A stretch of 64,000 nt of DNA from an uncultured Porphyromonadaceae bacterium. Its GTDB lineage: Bacteria > Bacteroidota > Bacteroidia > Bacteroidales > Muribaculaceae. The position numbers were made by a program, and so were the translations under genes. The first letter of the stretch is position 1. Every line of letters starts with the position of its first letter. The notes below the pieces were generated by a model. That model saw only the letters and a program-made list of their open reading frames with translations, was not told the origin of the DNA and made no database searches. The stretch lies in assembly GCA_947175215.1 (NCBI GenBank), contig CAMWLR010000003.1:1-64000 (forward strand), read 5' to 3'. This document shows positions 44,499 through 52,350 of the stretch, one piece after another.

Positions 44499-45454
44499 CT
44501 GTCAGGAAATTGAGAATGATAGAGTTCGATAGCCTGGCGTGCAAAATCCTCCGGAGTGAGCATCCCCGAGAGCCAGTTGATTTTCATGCCACGCTTCTCA
44601 GCCCCCCTGAACCATGTCATCTGACGTTTTGCAAACTGATGTATGGCCATCTCGAGCCGCAAGCGCATTTCGGCATAGCTCATCTTTCCAAGCAGATGTT
44701 CGGTCAGAAATTTATACTCAAGGCCGTAATATATCAGATTCTCAGGAGGGATACCACTGTCAAGCAGATTCCTGACCTCATCAAGCATCCCCTCCTGCAA
44801 CCTCGCATCGAGCCTGCGTGTAATACGCTCGCGTCTCAGTTCCCGGCTTATATCTACACCGATCACGGTTGCCGGGCGTGGTTTTGGATTACGGGCCTCC
44901 CGCGCCTCATCAGGGTGCGAAATATAATATTCCTCAATCTCGATCGCCCTGATCGCCCGCTGACAGGTATCTACATCAGTCGTGTTATGGAGCGACTTCA
45001 TCTTTGCGAGGATTGTCGTCAGGTCATCCAGAGATTTACCGGCCAATGACTCGCGCAGAGGCGGATTCTCCGGTACCGGTGGTAATCTCAGTCCTTTTAT
45101 GAATGACTCAACGTATAAGCCTGACCCACCGCACAACACAGGCAACTTACCGCGCTTAGAGATATCGGCAAGCGCACTGTCGGCATCACGAAGATACTGA
45201 AACAGATTATATTTATCGCCGGCGGGGACTACATCTATAAGATGATATGGTATATCTCCATAATCGCCGAGATCTTTCCCCGTGCCGATATCCATGCCAC
45301 GGTAAACCTGCCGCGAGTCTCCGCTTAGTATCTCGCCTCCGGCGATACGGGCTATCTCGACCGCAAATCGGGTCTTACCCGAGGCCGTAGGGCCTACCAC
45401 GGCAATCAATGACGCGCCGGCTACAGCAGTCTCTTTACCCGATAACTCAGTCAT
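44495..45454 (-). CDS. miaA: tRNA dimethylallyltransferase MiaA
   Basis: Adds a dimethylallyl group to N6 of A37 in tRNAs reading UNN codons. The 319-aa protein has the P-loop VVGPTASGKTRFAVEIA, the DSRQVYRGMDIGTGK motif, LCGGSGLYVESFIKGL and the YYGLEYKFLTEHL segment, all diagnostic. It lies 6 bp after a polytopic membrane protein gene and overlaps the following gene by 4 bp. Confidence 0.96.
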   Translation of the reverse strand: MTELSGKETAVAGASLIAVVGPTASGKTRFAVEIARIAGGEILSGDSRQVYRGMDIGTGKDLGDYGDIPYHLIDVVPAGDKYNLFQYLRDADSALADISKRGKLPVLCGGSGLYVESFIKGLRLPPVPENPPLRESLAGKSLDDLTTILAKMKSLHNTTDVDTCQRAIRAIEIEEYYISHPDEAREARNPKPRPATVIGVDISRELRRERITRRLDARLQEGMLDEVRNLLDSGIPPENLIYYGLEYKFLTEHLLGKMSYAEMRLRLEMAIHQFAKRQMTWFRGAEKRGMKINWLSGMLTPEDFARQAIELYHSQFPDR

Positions 45455-45460
45455 CGCCTG

Positions 45461-46825
45461 TCAGGTAAACAGATGAAACGTTGGGGTATGCTGCCTGAAC
45501 TTCTTCTCAAGCTGTTTGAAAAAACGGCGGATGCGATAGAAGTGGCTGTCTTCATTAAGATGCCCGACAAACAGCCAGTGACCGTCATTATAGTCAACAT
45601 CCCATGTACGGATATCCTTGAGACGGAATGTAGGTCGATAATGCTTGAATTTGTATAATCGCTTCCCCTCGCGGTCATAGGTCTTCCATGCCATCGCGAT
45701 ATGGTAAATGCGTGATAATTCAGAATTCAGCTCGGCTCCCACAAGGCGTTGGATGATAAGCTGGCGCAACTCACCGAGCGAGAACCATTCTCCGCGCAAT
45801 TTAGACTCTATGATCTCGTCGGGATTCTCGATGAATGCAAAGAAATGGAATATATTCCTGAAAGTTACGTTATCCGGACTTTCATACAGCGGTTTTATCT
45901 CGGCATCTTTTATGCCCGTAATCTGCTTGAACAGTTCGGCCGCACGGTTCTTATCGATTCTCTCCTGATACGGCAGTTTGACAATTGCAGGGGTATCGAA
46001 GCGTTTGATTATCTGACCGTTGCTGTAGTTCTTATCAGTCTGGCGTATATCAAGAAGCATACGATCCTTACAGATAACTATAAATCTGACCGTAGACGAA
46101 CTCGGATTCTCTATAAAATACCCCTCGTCATTCTGGCAATTATAAACCCATAGCGAGTAATAACGCCACCCGAGATATATCAGTGACAGCACATACAGCG
46201 CCAAAGGCAGCCATATAAAGAAGAAATAATCGGCCCTGTTGAGATTGACATTAATATAGACTCTGAGATAATATACCCAGTCGACCACCGATAGTCCGGC
46301 GGTTATAAACATGATCAGGCGTGTCTGGAATCGCCATTCACGATGATACAGACGACCGATATAACCATTTTTAATTACACTGCCATAGCGCAAGTGGCAA
46401 AGCTGACACACCAGCGGTTCACGCTTTTGCGCCAGAAAGCAAGCGGCCACAATCGCCGTTACCGGCGCACTGATCAAAATACCCAGCAGCGGAGCATGCT
46501 CTTGCACGGGCTGGCCGGTAATCTCAAACGCATTATCTCCGGTTAGGAAATAACGCAGTATCACGATGCCCGTGATTATTAATAGTATCACCGAAACCTC
46601 TTTGTACAGGCGCGAGCATACAGGCACTTTCTGGTCTTTCATCACCGCCCTCACGCCTTGTAACGAGAAGAACAATATGATGCAGACCGGTCCCAGCCAC
46701 TCCTGGGGGATAAGCGGTGAGACAAAGGATAGTATCGCGAGGAATCCTATAGCGATGGCCCAATTGCGCCATAAACTGAATATGGCGCTGCTGAGGCCCT
46801 CTCTGCGTTGATCTTTATGGAACAT
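45461..46825 (-). CDS. Polytopic membrane protein of unknown function
   Basis: A 454-aa protein. The N-terminal half has about six membrane helices (for example WAIAIGFLAILSFVSPLI, ILISAPVTAIVAACFLA, FFFIWLPLALYVLSLIYLG), with a CQLCHLRYG Cys pair in between that might bind metal. The C-terminal half (about residues 240-454) is soluble, rich in aromatic and charged residues, with segments such as NIFHFFAFIENPDEI and GEWFSLGELRQLI; the latter is faintly NUDIX-like, but no intact catalytic box is seen. No family name can be given. It sits between the S9 peptidase gene and miaA, 2 and 6 bp apart. Confidence 0.75.
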   Translation of the reverse strand: MFHKDQRREGLSSAIFSLWRNWAIAIGFLAILSFVSPLIPQEWLGPVCIILFFSLQGVRAVMKDQKVPVCSRLYKEVSVILLIITGIVILRYFLTGDNAFEITGQPVQEHAPLLGILISAPVTAIVAACFLAQKREPLVCQLCHLRYGSVIKNGYIGRLYHREWRFQTRLIMFITAGLSVVDWVYYLRVYINVNLNRADYFFFIWLPLALYVLSLIYLGWRYYSLWVYNCQNDEGYFIENPSSSTVRFIVICKDRMLLDIRQTDKNYSNGQIIKRFDTPAIVKLPYQERIDKNRAAELFKQITGIKDAEIKPLYESPDNVTFRNIFHFFAFIENPDEIIESKLRGEWFSLGELRQLIIQRLVGAELNSELSRIYHIAMAWKTYDREGKRLYKFKHYRPTFRLKDIRTWDVDYNDGHWLFVGHLNEDSHFYRIRRFFKQLEKKFRQHTPTFHLFT

Positions 46826-46827
46826 AA

Positions 46828-49050
46828 TCAGAGATTTTTAGTGAAATAGTCGACCATGCGGCCATAAACAAGGGCACGAGCCCCGCATCCGTTGATCGAA
46901 TGATTCATATTGGGGAACAGGAGCATATCGCAAACCCGACCGTTCTCCTGCAGTCGGCTTACATACTCTATGGTGTTAGACAGATGGACATTATCATCTG
47001 CCGTACCGTGCATTATCAGTAACGAGCAGTTGACATCAGCCACACGCTCGATGGGGGCACTCGCCCGATATCCTTCCTCATTTTCACCCGGTGTAAGCAT
47101 ATAACGCTCGGCATATACCGTGTCATAATATCGCCATGAAGTCACGGGGGCGATAGCCACTGCCGCCTTAAACGGAGCAGAGGGGGCGGAGATCGCCATA
47201 AGGGTCTCATAACCGCCATAGCTCCATCCGGCTATACCGATACGCTTGCCGTCAACATATGGCAGTGAGGCAGCATAGCGCGCAACCGCCAACTGGTCAA
47301 TAGTCTCGTAGTGACCAAGATGACGGTATACGATGTCACGGAACGAATTGCCTCGGCCTCCCGTACCGCGACCGTCAACACATATCACGACAAAGCCTTT
47401 GAGGGCAGCATAATAGTCCCAGTCCATGCGCCAGCGGTTGACAACCTCCTGTGAGCCGGGGCCACTGTACTGCCACATTATAACCGGATATTTGCGAGTG
47501 GCATCAAAATTAGCGGGTTTGATAATATACCCGTTGAGCTGCACGTCCCCGTCAAAGATAAAGAACTCCTTACGGGGGAGCGTTGTATAGCGGGCGGCAT
47601 ATTCCGAATTGTCGATCAGTACCCTCACCTCTTTATCTTTAATATTGAAAAGCGTGTGCCGGGGAGGAGTCTGCTCGTTGCTGTAATTTACAACATAGTA
47701 ATTCATCGCCGGCGAGAATGAGGCCACTGCCCACCCTTTGGCCGGGGTGAGAGCCGCTACCTTTTTACCTGTCTTGTCTATCTTGCTGATAACGCGGCTG
47801 ACGGCACCCGAGAGTCCCTGGATGTCAACCTCCTGAGCTGTCGATTGGTAATAGGAATTGCCTTGAGCATCAGCACCGTAATAATCAGTCACATCAAACT
47901 CTCCCGAGGTGATCTGACGTATCTGCTGACCGGCGTATGAGTATTCATAGAGATGATTCCACCCGGTACGTTCGGATGCAATCACAAAACTCTCATCACC
48001 CCAGTGGATATTCTCGTATGCCATAGGGTTGAGCCACGCCTTGCTCTCCTCGACAAGTACCGAGCGTGCAACCGTCGACTTGGGGTTGACTGATAAAATT
48101 TCCATACGGTTCTGCGCACGGTTGAGAGTGACGGTCATAAGTCTCTCTGAAGAGATACCGCCGTAGGCGATGCGTGGAATGTACTCTATCTGACGTCTGT
48201 CAAGATCTATATCCTTGATTTTGCGGGTCTCGACGTCATAGCTGTGGAGGGTCACGACCGAGTTTGGACGCCCTGCAACGGGATACTTATATGTAAATGT
48301 GCCCGGGTAATAAGCAAATTGCACGTCGGCGTTGCAGTATCCGCCGTAGAGAGGGAAACTATACAGAGGTACCATCTCCTCGTTATATCTCAGATAGCAG
48401 AGAGTGGTATTGTCTGGCGACCAAGCCATCGAGCAGTCGGTCGAGAACTCCTCTTCGTAAGTCCAGTCAGGTATACCGTTGATAATCTTCCCGGCAGACC
48501 CGTCTTTGGTGACCGCCACCTCTGAATCATAATCTATCTTCTTAATATATATATTGTTATCGGCGACAAAGGCGACCATACGGCTGTCAGGTGAGAAGAC
48601 CGGGGCCTGCTGCTTGTCAAACTGCTTTGAAAGGGGACGCAGTATATTACGCTTTATTTCGAAAACATACCAGTCAGCCTTAAATGAACGGCGATAAACC
48701 GGGCTTTTGGTTGTGTATAGCAACAGTTTTGACCCGTCAGGACTGAGAATGAAATCAGAGACCGAACCGACCGTGTTCTCGCGGGTGTGAGTAACATCAA
48801 GTATCATCTCGATCTGACGGCCCGTCGCCGTTTCATAACGCGAAATGGTTTTCCCCTCGGTATCGAGCAACAGATAGCTCGCTCCGTCAGGAAGATAAGT
48901 AAAACTCCGCGGAGACTCGGGGAGATTGCCGGGATAGACATATTTGGCTATCCCGTCTATATCGATCACGGCTTGCGCGTCAGCTGTCACTGCATTATCT
49001 GCGATGACGAGCACCGACATCAGGGCCATTGTCTTGAATATACTCTTCAT
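46828..49050 (-). CDS. Dipeptidyl peptidase IV-type S9 peptidase
   Basis: Exported prolyl dipeptidyl aminopeptidase, 740 aa, the normal length of bacterial DPP4. A signal peptide (MALMSVLVIADNAVTADAQA) precedes an eight-bladed propeller (residues about 40-490) that includes the N-terminal-amine-binding Glu pair in PDWTYEEEFS. The hydrolase domain carries Ser610 in GWSYGGYETLM, Asp in HGTADDNVHLSNT and His in NMNHSINGC. It removes X-Pro or X-Ala dipeptides. Gut Bacteroidales DPP4 enzymes are known to cut host-like peptide substrates, so the target may be dietary or host peptides. It precedes the membrane protein and miaA in the same direction. Confidence 0.93.
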   Translation of the reverse strand: MKSIFKTMALMSVLVIADNAVTADAQAVIDIDGIAKYVYPGNLPESPRSFTYLPDGASYLLLDTEGKTISRYETATGRQIEMILDVTHTRENTVGSVSDFILSPDGSKLLLYTTKSPVYRRSFKADWYVFEIKRNILRPLSKQFDKQQAPVFSPDSRMVAFVADNNIYIKKIDYDSEVAVTKDGSAGKIINGIPDWTYEEEFSTDCSMAWSPDNTTLCYLRYNEEMVPLYSFPLYGGYCNADVQFAYYPGTFTYKYPVAGRPNSVVTLHSYDVETRKIKDIDLDRRQIEYIPRIAYGGISSERLMTVTLNRAQNRMEILSVNPKSTVARSVLVEESKAWLNPMAYENIHWGDESFVIASERTGWNHLYEYSYAGQQIRQITSGEFDVTDYYGADAQGNSYYQSTAQEVDIQGLSGAVSRVISKIDKTGKKVAALTPAKGWAVASFSPAMNYYVVNYSNEQTPPRHTLFNIKDKEVRVLIDNSEYAARYTTLPRKEFFIFDGDVQLNGYIIKPANFDATRKYPVIMWQYSGPGSQEVVNRWRMDWDYYAALKGFVVICVDGRGTGGRGNSFRDIVYRHLGHYETIDQLAVARYAASLPYVDGKRIGIAGWSYGGYETLMAISAPSAPFKAAVAIAPVTSWRYYDTVYAERYMLTPGENEEGYRASAPIERVADVNCSLLIMHGTADDNVHLSNTIEYVSRLQENGRVCDMLLFPNMNHSINGCGARALVYGRMVDYFTKNL

Positions 49051-49102
49051 TTGCTTCTCTTTATATTATACGCCTTGACGATAACAACCGGGCCGACGAG
49101 TC

Positions 49103-50923
49103 TCACCATAACAACATCTGGGCGGGATTATCGGGCGGTTCCTGACGCACAGGTTCTTTATAGCCGAATGCATCATCACCAGTGTCGTTTTTAGGCTTGC
49201 GCTGTCTCTTTGGCTTGGCGGTTGCTGCTTCTGCAGGCGGAGTTGCGATCAACCAGTCAGTCACATCAAGGCCGGCAAGAGCGGGGTTGTCTTCTTCGTC
49301 AGTTTTCTTTTTATCCGGTTGCTTTTTCTCAGGGATCTCATCCTCGACAGGTTTGCGAGGTTTAGGCGGTCTCCCACGGCGCGGTCGCGGGGATGTTATG
49401 GATGCACCCTCAGGTGTTACCAGCTCAGGGAGATCAAGAGTCAGATCTATCGAATTATCATCCTCAGCGACAGGGATCTCGATCTCAACCGCCGCTTCGC
49501 TTTCCACTTTGCTTTCGACAATGGTCTCAACCGGGCCTCCGTTAAGTGATCGCAACCTCTCTATCTCAGATCTGAGCGCGCTCTCGGTCTGAGCTTTCTC
49601 AAACTGAGCAGCCTCGACTGCTTTTCTCAGCGAATCGGCCTGATCCTCAAGTCGCCTTATGGTCTCATCCTTAAAGCGCAGAGAGGTGTTCTTAGCCAGC
49701 AGATCAGAATCTTTGGCGCGCAGCAACTCATCTTTCTCCATCAGTTCATCTTTCTGACGGCGGTTCTCAGCCTCTCCTGCACGTTGCCGGGCCTCAAGTT
49801 GCTCAACCTGAGACTGCACCTCTCTAACCACTTTAAGATCTTCCTGGGCTTTAGAGAGCTTTGAGGTCAGCTGATTTACCTGATCTATGCTCGCGTCGAG
49901 TTTACAGCGCAGAGTCTCTGCCTCTTGCGTCTTGTCAGCAGCGGTCTGACGTGCCTTAGCCGCGCGGCTGTTGAGGTCATTGACCATTGCCTGAGACAGT
50001 TCATCCTTGGCGGCAGCCTGCAGCAACGCCTCTTTAAGAGAGGCTATCTCTGCCTCAAGATGGGCGATACGGTCGTCTGTCTCGGCCTTGTCGGCTGTCT
50101 CTCGGGCAGACCCGGCCTCGATCTGTGCGATGCGTGCGACCTCGAGACTCTCAAGTTCTGACAGTCGCTTTTCGAGATTCTCCTCCTTAACCTTTATCGC
50201 CTCCTCTCGGGCAGTCAGCTGTGACTCTCTGTTGAGAATCTCCTGGCATGACTCATCTATATCACTATCTGCCATAGATGCAAGTCTCAGCTTATTGGCC
50301 ATCGATTTGTTCTCGAGGATATACTGCTCATTCTCAGCCTCAATGGTGGCAAGTTGTTTCTCGAGCTCATGCACTCTCTCAGAGAGAGCACGCTTCTGGC
50401 GCTCGGCACTCAGTTGCAGATTCCTGGCATTGGAGTTACCCTCCTCCTCCTTGCGGGCCTTTATACGCAACTCCTCGATCTGCTCATGCAGACGGTTGCT
50501 CTCACTCTGATACCTTATCGACACTTTGCGCTCGACATTCTTCTCAAGCCGGTCGAAATATTGCTTGACCGACGAATCCAGCGAATCATAGAGCAGTTTG
50601 CGCTGGCGACCCGGGTCGACACTATCACTGAGAAATGCGGGTAACGCTTCGTTGAATATCCTGACGACCCCATCGAATATCATGGAGACGTCAGTCCCCT
50701 CTGAGACTTCGACATCATGGGCCACGGCTATCTCAGGCGTCTCTCTCCGCTCCGGGCTGCCGGCATTATCGGCAGACCGGTCAGAGGCAACATTCTGCGG
50801 TGCAGACATGTGTACTCTCTGACGTATCGGAGTGACAGTGGCATCGATGCCGTCAACCTCCAATTCGTCATTGTCGGCGTCAGAGAATCCCATCGCCTTC
50901 TTTATGCTATCAAAGAAACCCAT
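49103..50923 (-). CDS. Long coiled-coil protein with AT-hook-like tail
   Basis: A 606-aa cytoplasmic protein. The N-terminus MGFFDSIKKAMGFSD is a short conserved cap I recall from uncharacterised Bacteroidales proteins. Residues about 55-110 form a folded region. About 120-450 is an almost continuous Glu/Lys/Ala/Leu coiled coil (for example LHEQIEELRIKARKEEEGN). The C-terminal 130 residues are acidic, then basic: PRPRRGRPPKPRK holds the GRP core of an AT-hook DNA-binding motif, followed by KPKRQRKPK. No ATPase motifs are present, so it is not an SMC. Function is unknown; a nucleoid- or cytoskeleton-associated role is a guess. Confidence 0.8.
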   Translation of the reverse strand: MGFFDSIKKAMGFSDADNDELEVDGIDATVTPIRQRVHMSAPQNVASDRSADNAGSPERRETPEIAVAHDVEVSEGTDVSMIFDGVVRIFNEALPAFLSDSVDPGRQRKLLYDSLDSSVKQYFDRLEKNVERKVSIRYQSESNRLHEQIEELRIKARKEEEGNSNARNLQLSAERQKRALSERVHELEKQLATIEAENEQYILENKSMANKLRLASMADSDIDESCQEILNRESQLTAREEAIKVKEENLEKRLSELESLEVARIAQIEAGSARETADKAETDDRIAHLEAEIASLKEALLQAAAKDELSQAMVNDLNSRAAKARQTAADKTQEAETLRCKLDASIDQVNQLTSKLSKAQEDLKVVREVQSQVEQLEARQRAGEAENRRQKDELMEKDELLRAKDSDLLAKNTSLRFKDETIRRLEDQADSLRKAVEAAQFEKAQTESALRSEIERLRSLNGGPVETIVESKVESEAAVEIEIPVAEDDNSIDLTLDLPELVTPEGASITSPRPRRGRPPKPRKPVEDEIPEKKQPDKKKTDEEDNPALAGLDVTDWLIATPPAEAATAKPKRQRKPKNDTGDDAFGYKEPVRQEPPDNPAQMLLW

Positions 50924-51049
50924 CGGTTGATAAATCCTATATTTGCAACGTTATCTCTTGCCGTGGGGCAAGCATGGTATTCAGCACACAAAGTTAGTAA
51001 AATAAATCTGTTTTTCAACGCGTTTGTCTGTTTTTTAGAGCAATTTTAT

Positions 51050-51057
51050 TAACTTTG
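51050..51057 (+). promoter_or_regulatory. -7 promoter element of the WG-repeat gene
   Basis: TAACTTTG, 26 bp before the ATG at 51084. A TTTG at 51023-51026 is 23 bp away, longer than usual for a -33 box. Confidence 0.5.
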
Positions 51058-51083
51058 CAGCTATCAATACCAAACATAACGCT

Positions 51084-52331
51084 ATGACTCACAAACTACA
51101 CAACAAAAACCGACAACTGATCTTATCACTACTGCTCACACTGATGATGATACCGCTGACCGGACGGGCTCAGGGAGCGGCCAACGAGCGCGTAAAAGTC
51201 GATGCCGTCTATCTCGACCCCAACGACCTCACAGCGCAGCGCAATCCGGTCAAAGACCTTAACGGAGATCCCACCGCTCTGATTATAATCAATGTCATGA
51301 CTGACGACCTGACATTTGCCGGAGACACCGTCAAAGTCAATAAGGGTGTCAACGAATACCGTGTGTATATGCCCGGCGGCACCAAGTATCTCACTATTGC
51401 GAGCTCTAAATTCAAACCTCACCGGTTCTATTTCCCCGACTATAATATCTCACAGCTCGACCCGGGGTGTGTCTACAAGATTGATCTGACTATGCCCTCG
51501 ACACAGACATACATTGTCACCATCAGAGTGCTTCCTGTCGAGGCAACCGTACTGATCGACGACAAGAAAGTCGACAATGTCGACGGGGTGGCCATGAAAC
51601 TGTGCGAAATAGGCAAACACACATACACGGTCGAGGCCCCCGGATATGAGTCAGCCACAAATCAGTTTACGGTCACCGACAAAAAGGTAGTCATGAATGT
51701 GCGTCTCAAGGCTGTGGGGGCGGTCAAGGTTTCACCCTTCCGTGGCCCTAACGGCAAGATGGGATTCCGCGATCAGAACAACAAGACGGTCGTTAAGCCC
51801 GAGTTTGACAAGGTTATGCCATCAGGAAATCTCTTCTGGGTAACCAAAGCCGGAAAATTCGGCATGGTGGACGAGCAGGGCACTATCCTGGCCAAATGCA
51901 CATACGATAACGTGCTGACATCTAAGGTCGGCGGTCTATTCATCGTCAGCAAGGATGGCAAATATGGCGTTGTAAATTCAACCGGATGGGAGACTATCCC
52001 ATGTATGCTCGACAAAATCTCAACGACCTCGGCCGACGTGATGGTCGGTGTGATGGATGGTCTGTTCGGGCTTATCAGCCGTGACGGCAATCTGGTGATT
52101 CCCTGTGTTAATGAGGAGATTACCGACTTTCACGACGGTCTTGCCGGAATACGCCGCGACGGTAAGTGCGGATTTATCAACACAGACGGTGATGTCGTCA
52201 TCGACCTCATATATGACGGCGTGTCACACTTCTCCGGTGGTATAGCCCGCGTGATGCGCGACGGCGGTCAGGAGTATATCGACAAGCAGGGCAAACCTGT
52301 CGATCCGCGCATCTCTCACATGCTGGAATAA
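51084..52331 (+). CDS. PEGA-domain and WG-repeat exported protein
   Basis: A 415-aa exported protein. A signal peptide (LILSLLLTLMMIPLTGRAQ) is followed by a beta-rich region, a PEGA-like domain (about 140-215: VEATVLIDDKKVDNVDG ... KHTYTVEAPGYESATNQF) and C-terminal WG-type repeats (about 225-410), each of the form GKFGMVDEQGTILAKCTYDNV. WG repeats form extended beta-hairpin arrays whose role is generally unknown. It is transcribed alone and converges on the regulator at 52351 with a 19-bp gap. Confidence 0.85.
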   Translation: MTHKLHNKNRQLILSLLLTLMMIPLTGRAQGAANERVKVDAVYLDPNDLTAQRNPVKDLNGDPTALIIINVMTDDLTFAGDTVKVNKGVNEYRVYMPGGTKYLTIASSKFKPHRFYFPDYNISQLDPGCVYKIDLTMPSTQTYIVTIRVLPVEATVLIDDKKVDNVDGVAMKLCEIGKHTYTVEAPGYESATNQFTVTDKKVVMNVRLKAVGAVKVSPFRGPNGKMGFRDQNNKTVVKPEFDKVMPSGNLFWVTKAGKFGMVDEQGTILAKCTYDNVLTSKVGGLFIVSKDGKYGVVNSTGWETIPCMLDKISTTSADVMVGVMDGLFGLISRDGNLVIPCVNEEITDFHDGLAGIRRDGKCGFINTDGDVVIDLIYDGVSHFSGGIARVMRDGGQEYIDKQGKPVDPRISHMLE

Positions 52332-52350
52332 ACCGTGCCGTAAAAAGCTC

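Noticed and set aside
45461-46825. NUDIX hydrolase assignment for the soluble half of the membrane protein
   Set aside because: A GEWFSLGEL-like segment is suggestive, but the catalytic NUDIX box is not present.
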